Source: Trichosphaerium sp. ATCC 40318
Taxonomy: Eukaryota; Discosea; Flabellinia; Trichosidae
DNA: 42,762 nt
Reading direction: 5' to 3'
Assembly: GCA_038496445.1 (NCBI GenBank)
Contig: JALMLS010000457.1
Span: 1 to 42,762, forward strand
Shown here: positions 40,557 through 42,762 of the stretch, in pieces
Position numbering within the stretch: the first letter of the stretch is position 1
Layout: each line of letters begins with the position of its first letter
The notes under the pieces: generated by a model
Seen by the model: the letters and a program-made list of their open reading frames with translations, nothing else
What the model was told of the DNA's origin: nothing
The model's database searches: none
Position numbers and translations under genes: made by a program

Positions 40557-41275
40557 AACGTTTGTATGTACATCTTTGCTGTTCCTATCAACTTGTAAAC
40601 AAACCCAAATATTCGCTTTGCGTTCGGGGCATTGCTCAGGTACATACGTATTTGTGTCGTATAAAGATATTCCTCATTCCGATAGCGGTGTAGTGTTAAT
40701 ACGCTTTTGGCGTAGTGGTTTAAGATGCGACATTTCTTTCCTCCCAAAAGATCATCTCGCAGTCTCAAGTTTACTTTTTCTCACTGAGGTAATAGTGCGA
40801 ACCTAACAGCGCTTTTAACCCTTTATCTGTTAACTCTAGTGTACCTGAGGTTAATAGTGTGAACACCTAACAGCGATTTTACACCTTCATCTGTTACTCT
40901 ACAGTTGTAATACAAAAGTATCATTAGCCAATAGCGAATTGACAAAAAACCAGTTACCTGATTCTCTGAACGTATTGATTGCTCGTTTACCTAAAGCCAT
41001 GTCTTTCTTACGAAGAATAAACCAATCTGCTTGTAACAAGTAGTATTAATCTGTAATATGCACCGGAAAAGTTAAGATGCGTTGTCGATAATCATATGTA
41101 GCCCAGTTTCGCGAAAAGTAGTGCATACCCACGTGTCTATCCTTGGCAAAGAAATCACGTATGTCCTGTCAGATGTACACATTTTATTAGTAGCTATTCA
41201 CAACAGCTGTATTATTTGATACAAAATGTACTATTACACTATTTTACAATTTATTTACGTATGTACATTAGTAAG
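40557..41275. other. Intergenic, with a short tandem duplication
   Basis: No gene seen. At about 40785-40848 and 40849-40912 two diverged copies of a 64-bp unit (GAGGTAATAGTG... CTAACAGCG... ATCTGTTA) stand in tandem. Confidence 0.5.
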
Positions 41276-42751
41276 TTATTTATTTTTACGAGAACTTAAC
41301 CTTTTTCTTTTCTTTTTTCTGATAGATACAGAGTTTTTACCGCTACCACCAGTATTTAGAAGTTTGTTATGTTTTGCCTTTACAGGTGTTCCATTAAGGG
41401 ATAATAAGATATCTTGAAAGTCGTCTAAATACGCTGTCCATAGGAATAGATTACGTTTTGGTACCCACGTGCAAGAAGCTTTAATACAGTGGCTATAATC
41501 TGACGCCGTTTTAAGTTCTGTTGGTTCATCTAGATAATCATTAATGATGGTACTTTATAGATTTTTCTTGCTTTTTTCTTGCGTTTATGCTTACCTTTAA
41601 TGCTGTCCGTCTTTTCTAGTTCCATATCTGATATTTTTGAGAAGGGGTTACCGATCAGGTCGCATAATTTATAGCTAGGATAAACGTGTAAGACGCATGA
41701 GGAGGTAGAATGAACGTACTCAGTCAAATTTGCAAGAACGTTGTTGGCATATACAATCTTTCCGGCAGTGTTAACTAATGCTACACCAACGTCATTTGTA
41801 GATACTGTCTCAAGCTTCATATCGTCAAGCCTTGATTTAAGGTTAAACTCAAAGACTATCCCAGCTTGCATGTTTCTCCTATGGTGCTGCGTAAGCGGTG
41901 TTCTTTATGCTGTATGAAAAACGCGTACAGTATTGTATCAAACTCCTCGTCTGTGTCAACTTTATATACAGTATTTGCTCGGTTCGTACAACAGCAACCA
42001 ACTTTAAATCTTCGGAACGATGGCGTGTTGTGGGAAAAATGACTTTGTTCTAAAGAAAAAGGAGGTTTAGGACAGATACAATATGACTTGCAAGGTACCT
42101 GTTTAAAAATGATATTAGAGAATCACTTTGTAGGCAAAATGTCATAGCTGTGCTTGCTCTGTAACGCGTTTTTATAACATATCTTTGTTGTGGCTAGATC
42201 CGTAACTAAACACGTGTTAAGAGATGAAGCAAAAGTGTAAAAGAAAACAACCCGTACCTTTTCTCTTTTTCAAGTTCCGAATATGCTTATCCATAAGCTT
42301 TGCTGATGATTTATCCAGGCCTAACGTTTCTCTAATTTGTTTTACACCTAGATTGAAAATTAATATACGTCACGTGAGACAGTGAAGGTTGCGACAGAAG
42401 ACAATGAGGCAACAACAAAATTGAACTTACCCATTTTACATAGTTGTGCACCAGTAATGTTGTGTTTGATAAACAAAGATGAATAGTCAATCATTCCTTT
42501 ACGATCTAAATTATAAAGAGTTAACTCACGTTCCCGTAAGTCAGGAAAAAAACCGGAGGAAACGTTTTTTTTTTTAACGTCATACCTGCCCATTGCAACT
42601 TCTTCACAGCGCCACTGCTTTGGGTTACCAAGTGTGTTTTTTATAATAGTAATATCATGTTGTATACCAAATAGTGTGTTATTAACGTTTTATCTTTCGG
42701 ATCAGCGCGGAGCCCCATTATTTCAAACTTATTCCAAAAGGTATTCCATCC
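41276..42751 (-). CDS. Protein with SAM-like and PAS-like modules, 5' end beyond the window
   Basis: The gene enters from the right edge. Exon 42668-42751 reads GWNTFWNKFEIMGLRADPKD. After a 50-nt intron comes QWRCEEVAM, then DYSSLFIKHNITGAQLCKM and GVKQIRETLGLDKSSAKLMD, which together resemble a SAM domain. Further exons give RRFKVGCCC...VYKVDTDEEFDTIL. A 50-nt intron leads to a PAS-like core (NDVGVALVNTAGKIVYANNV, then LTDYKLCDLIGNPFSKI across a stop-free 45-nt intron at 41675-41719). The last exon (41276-41529) ends in a basic tail (IRKKKRKRLSSRKNK) that could be a nuclear signal. A sensory or scaffold role is plausible. Exon joins between 42120 and 42600 are not settled. Confidence 0.65.
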
Positions 42752-42762
42752 CTACGATAGTT

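Noticed and set aside
40433-40806. Overlapping open frames on both strands near the right arm edge
   Set aside because: They straddle the inverted-repeat boundary and are not conserved in the other arm at the protein level.

Overview
This is a nuclear window from an unplaced unicellular eukaryote. The genome is AT-rich, the introns are short (about 31-75 nt, GT...AG, often with GTACG donors), and the genes are typically eukaryotic: Nop56, dolichol-phosphate mannosyltransferase, a filamin with paired calponin-homology domains, and secreted or membrane proteins with PAN/PLAT-like and C-type-lectin-like domains. Filamin leans towards an amoebozoan or holozoan protist, but I cannot name the species. 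No tRNA, rRNA, CRISPR array or bacterial operon was seen.

Layout. (1) 1-243, + strand: the 3' end of a secreted PAN/PLAT-like gene, copy 1 of 3. (2) 301-14082, - strand: a multi-exon filamin with two CH domains, 14 filamin repeats and a possible C-terminal membrane segment. It is split in CH1 exon 3 by a complete Ty3/gypsy element on the + strand (6824-13712, identical 145-bp LTRs, TSD TATCT). (3) 14203-28675: a LINE on the - strand flanked by an 18-bp perfect target-site duplication. It landed about 100 bp upstream of the filamin start codon, so filamin has been hit twice. The LINE has itself been hit four times: by a palindrome-rich foldback-like element (about 16591-18555), a GGAATTCC-rich element (about 19204-20290), a TIR element rich in AGGCATT (20580-21616), and a second complete gypsy element (22889-28555, identical 95-bp LTRs, TSD CCGC).

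(4) 29346-40556: an inverted repeat with arms of about 1.9 kb, each carrying a full PAN/PLAT-like gene (copies 2 and 3). Its 7.4-kb centre holds a newly assembled six-exon type I membrane protein with a C-type-lectin-like domain (31636-33013, +), a MORN-type repeat protein (33150-33813, -), Nop56 (34683-36856, -) and a dolichol-phosphate mannosyltransferase (37216-38279, -). (5) 41276 to the right edge, - strand: a partial gene with SAM-like and PAS-like modules.

Exon structures were worked out by hand from splice signals and reading-frame continuity. Nop56 (518 codons), the mannosyltransferase (256 codons) and the lectin-like gene (385 codons) each close exactly in frame. The housekeeping genes are independent of one another. 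The distinctive content of the window is the nested mobile DNA, the disrupted filamin and the inverted secreted-protein duplication.
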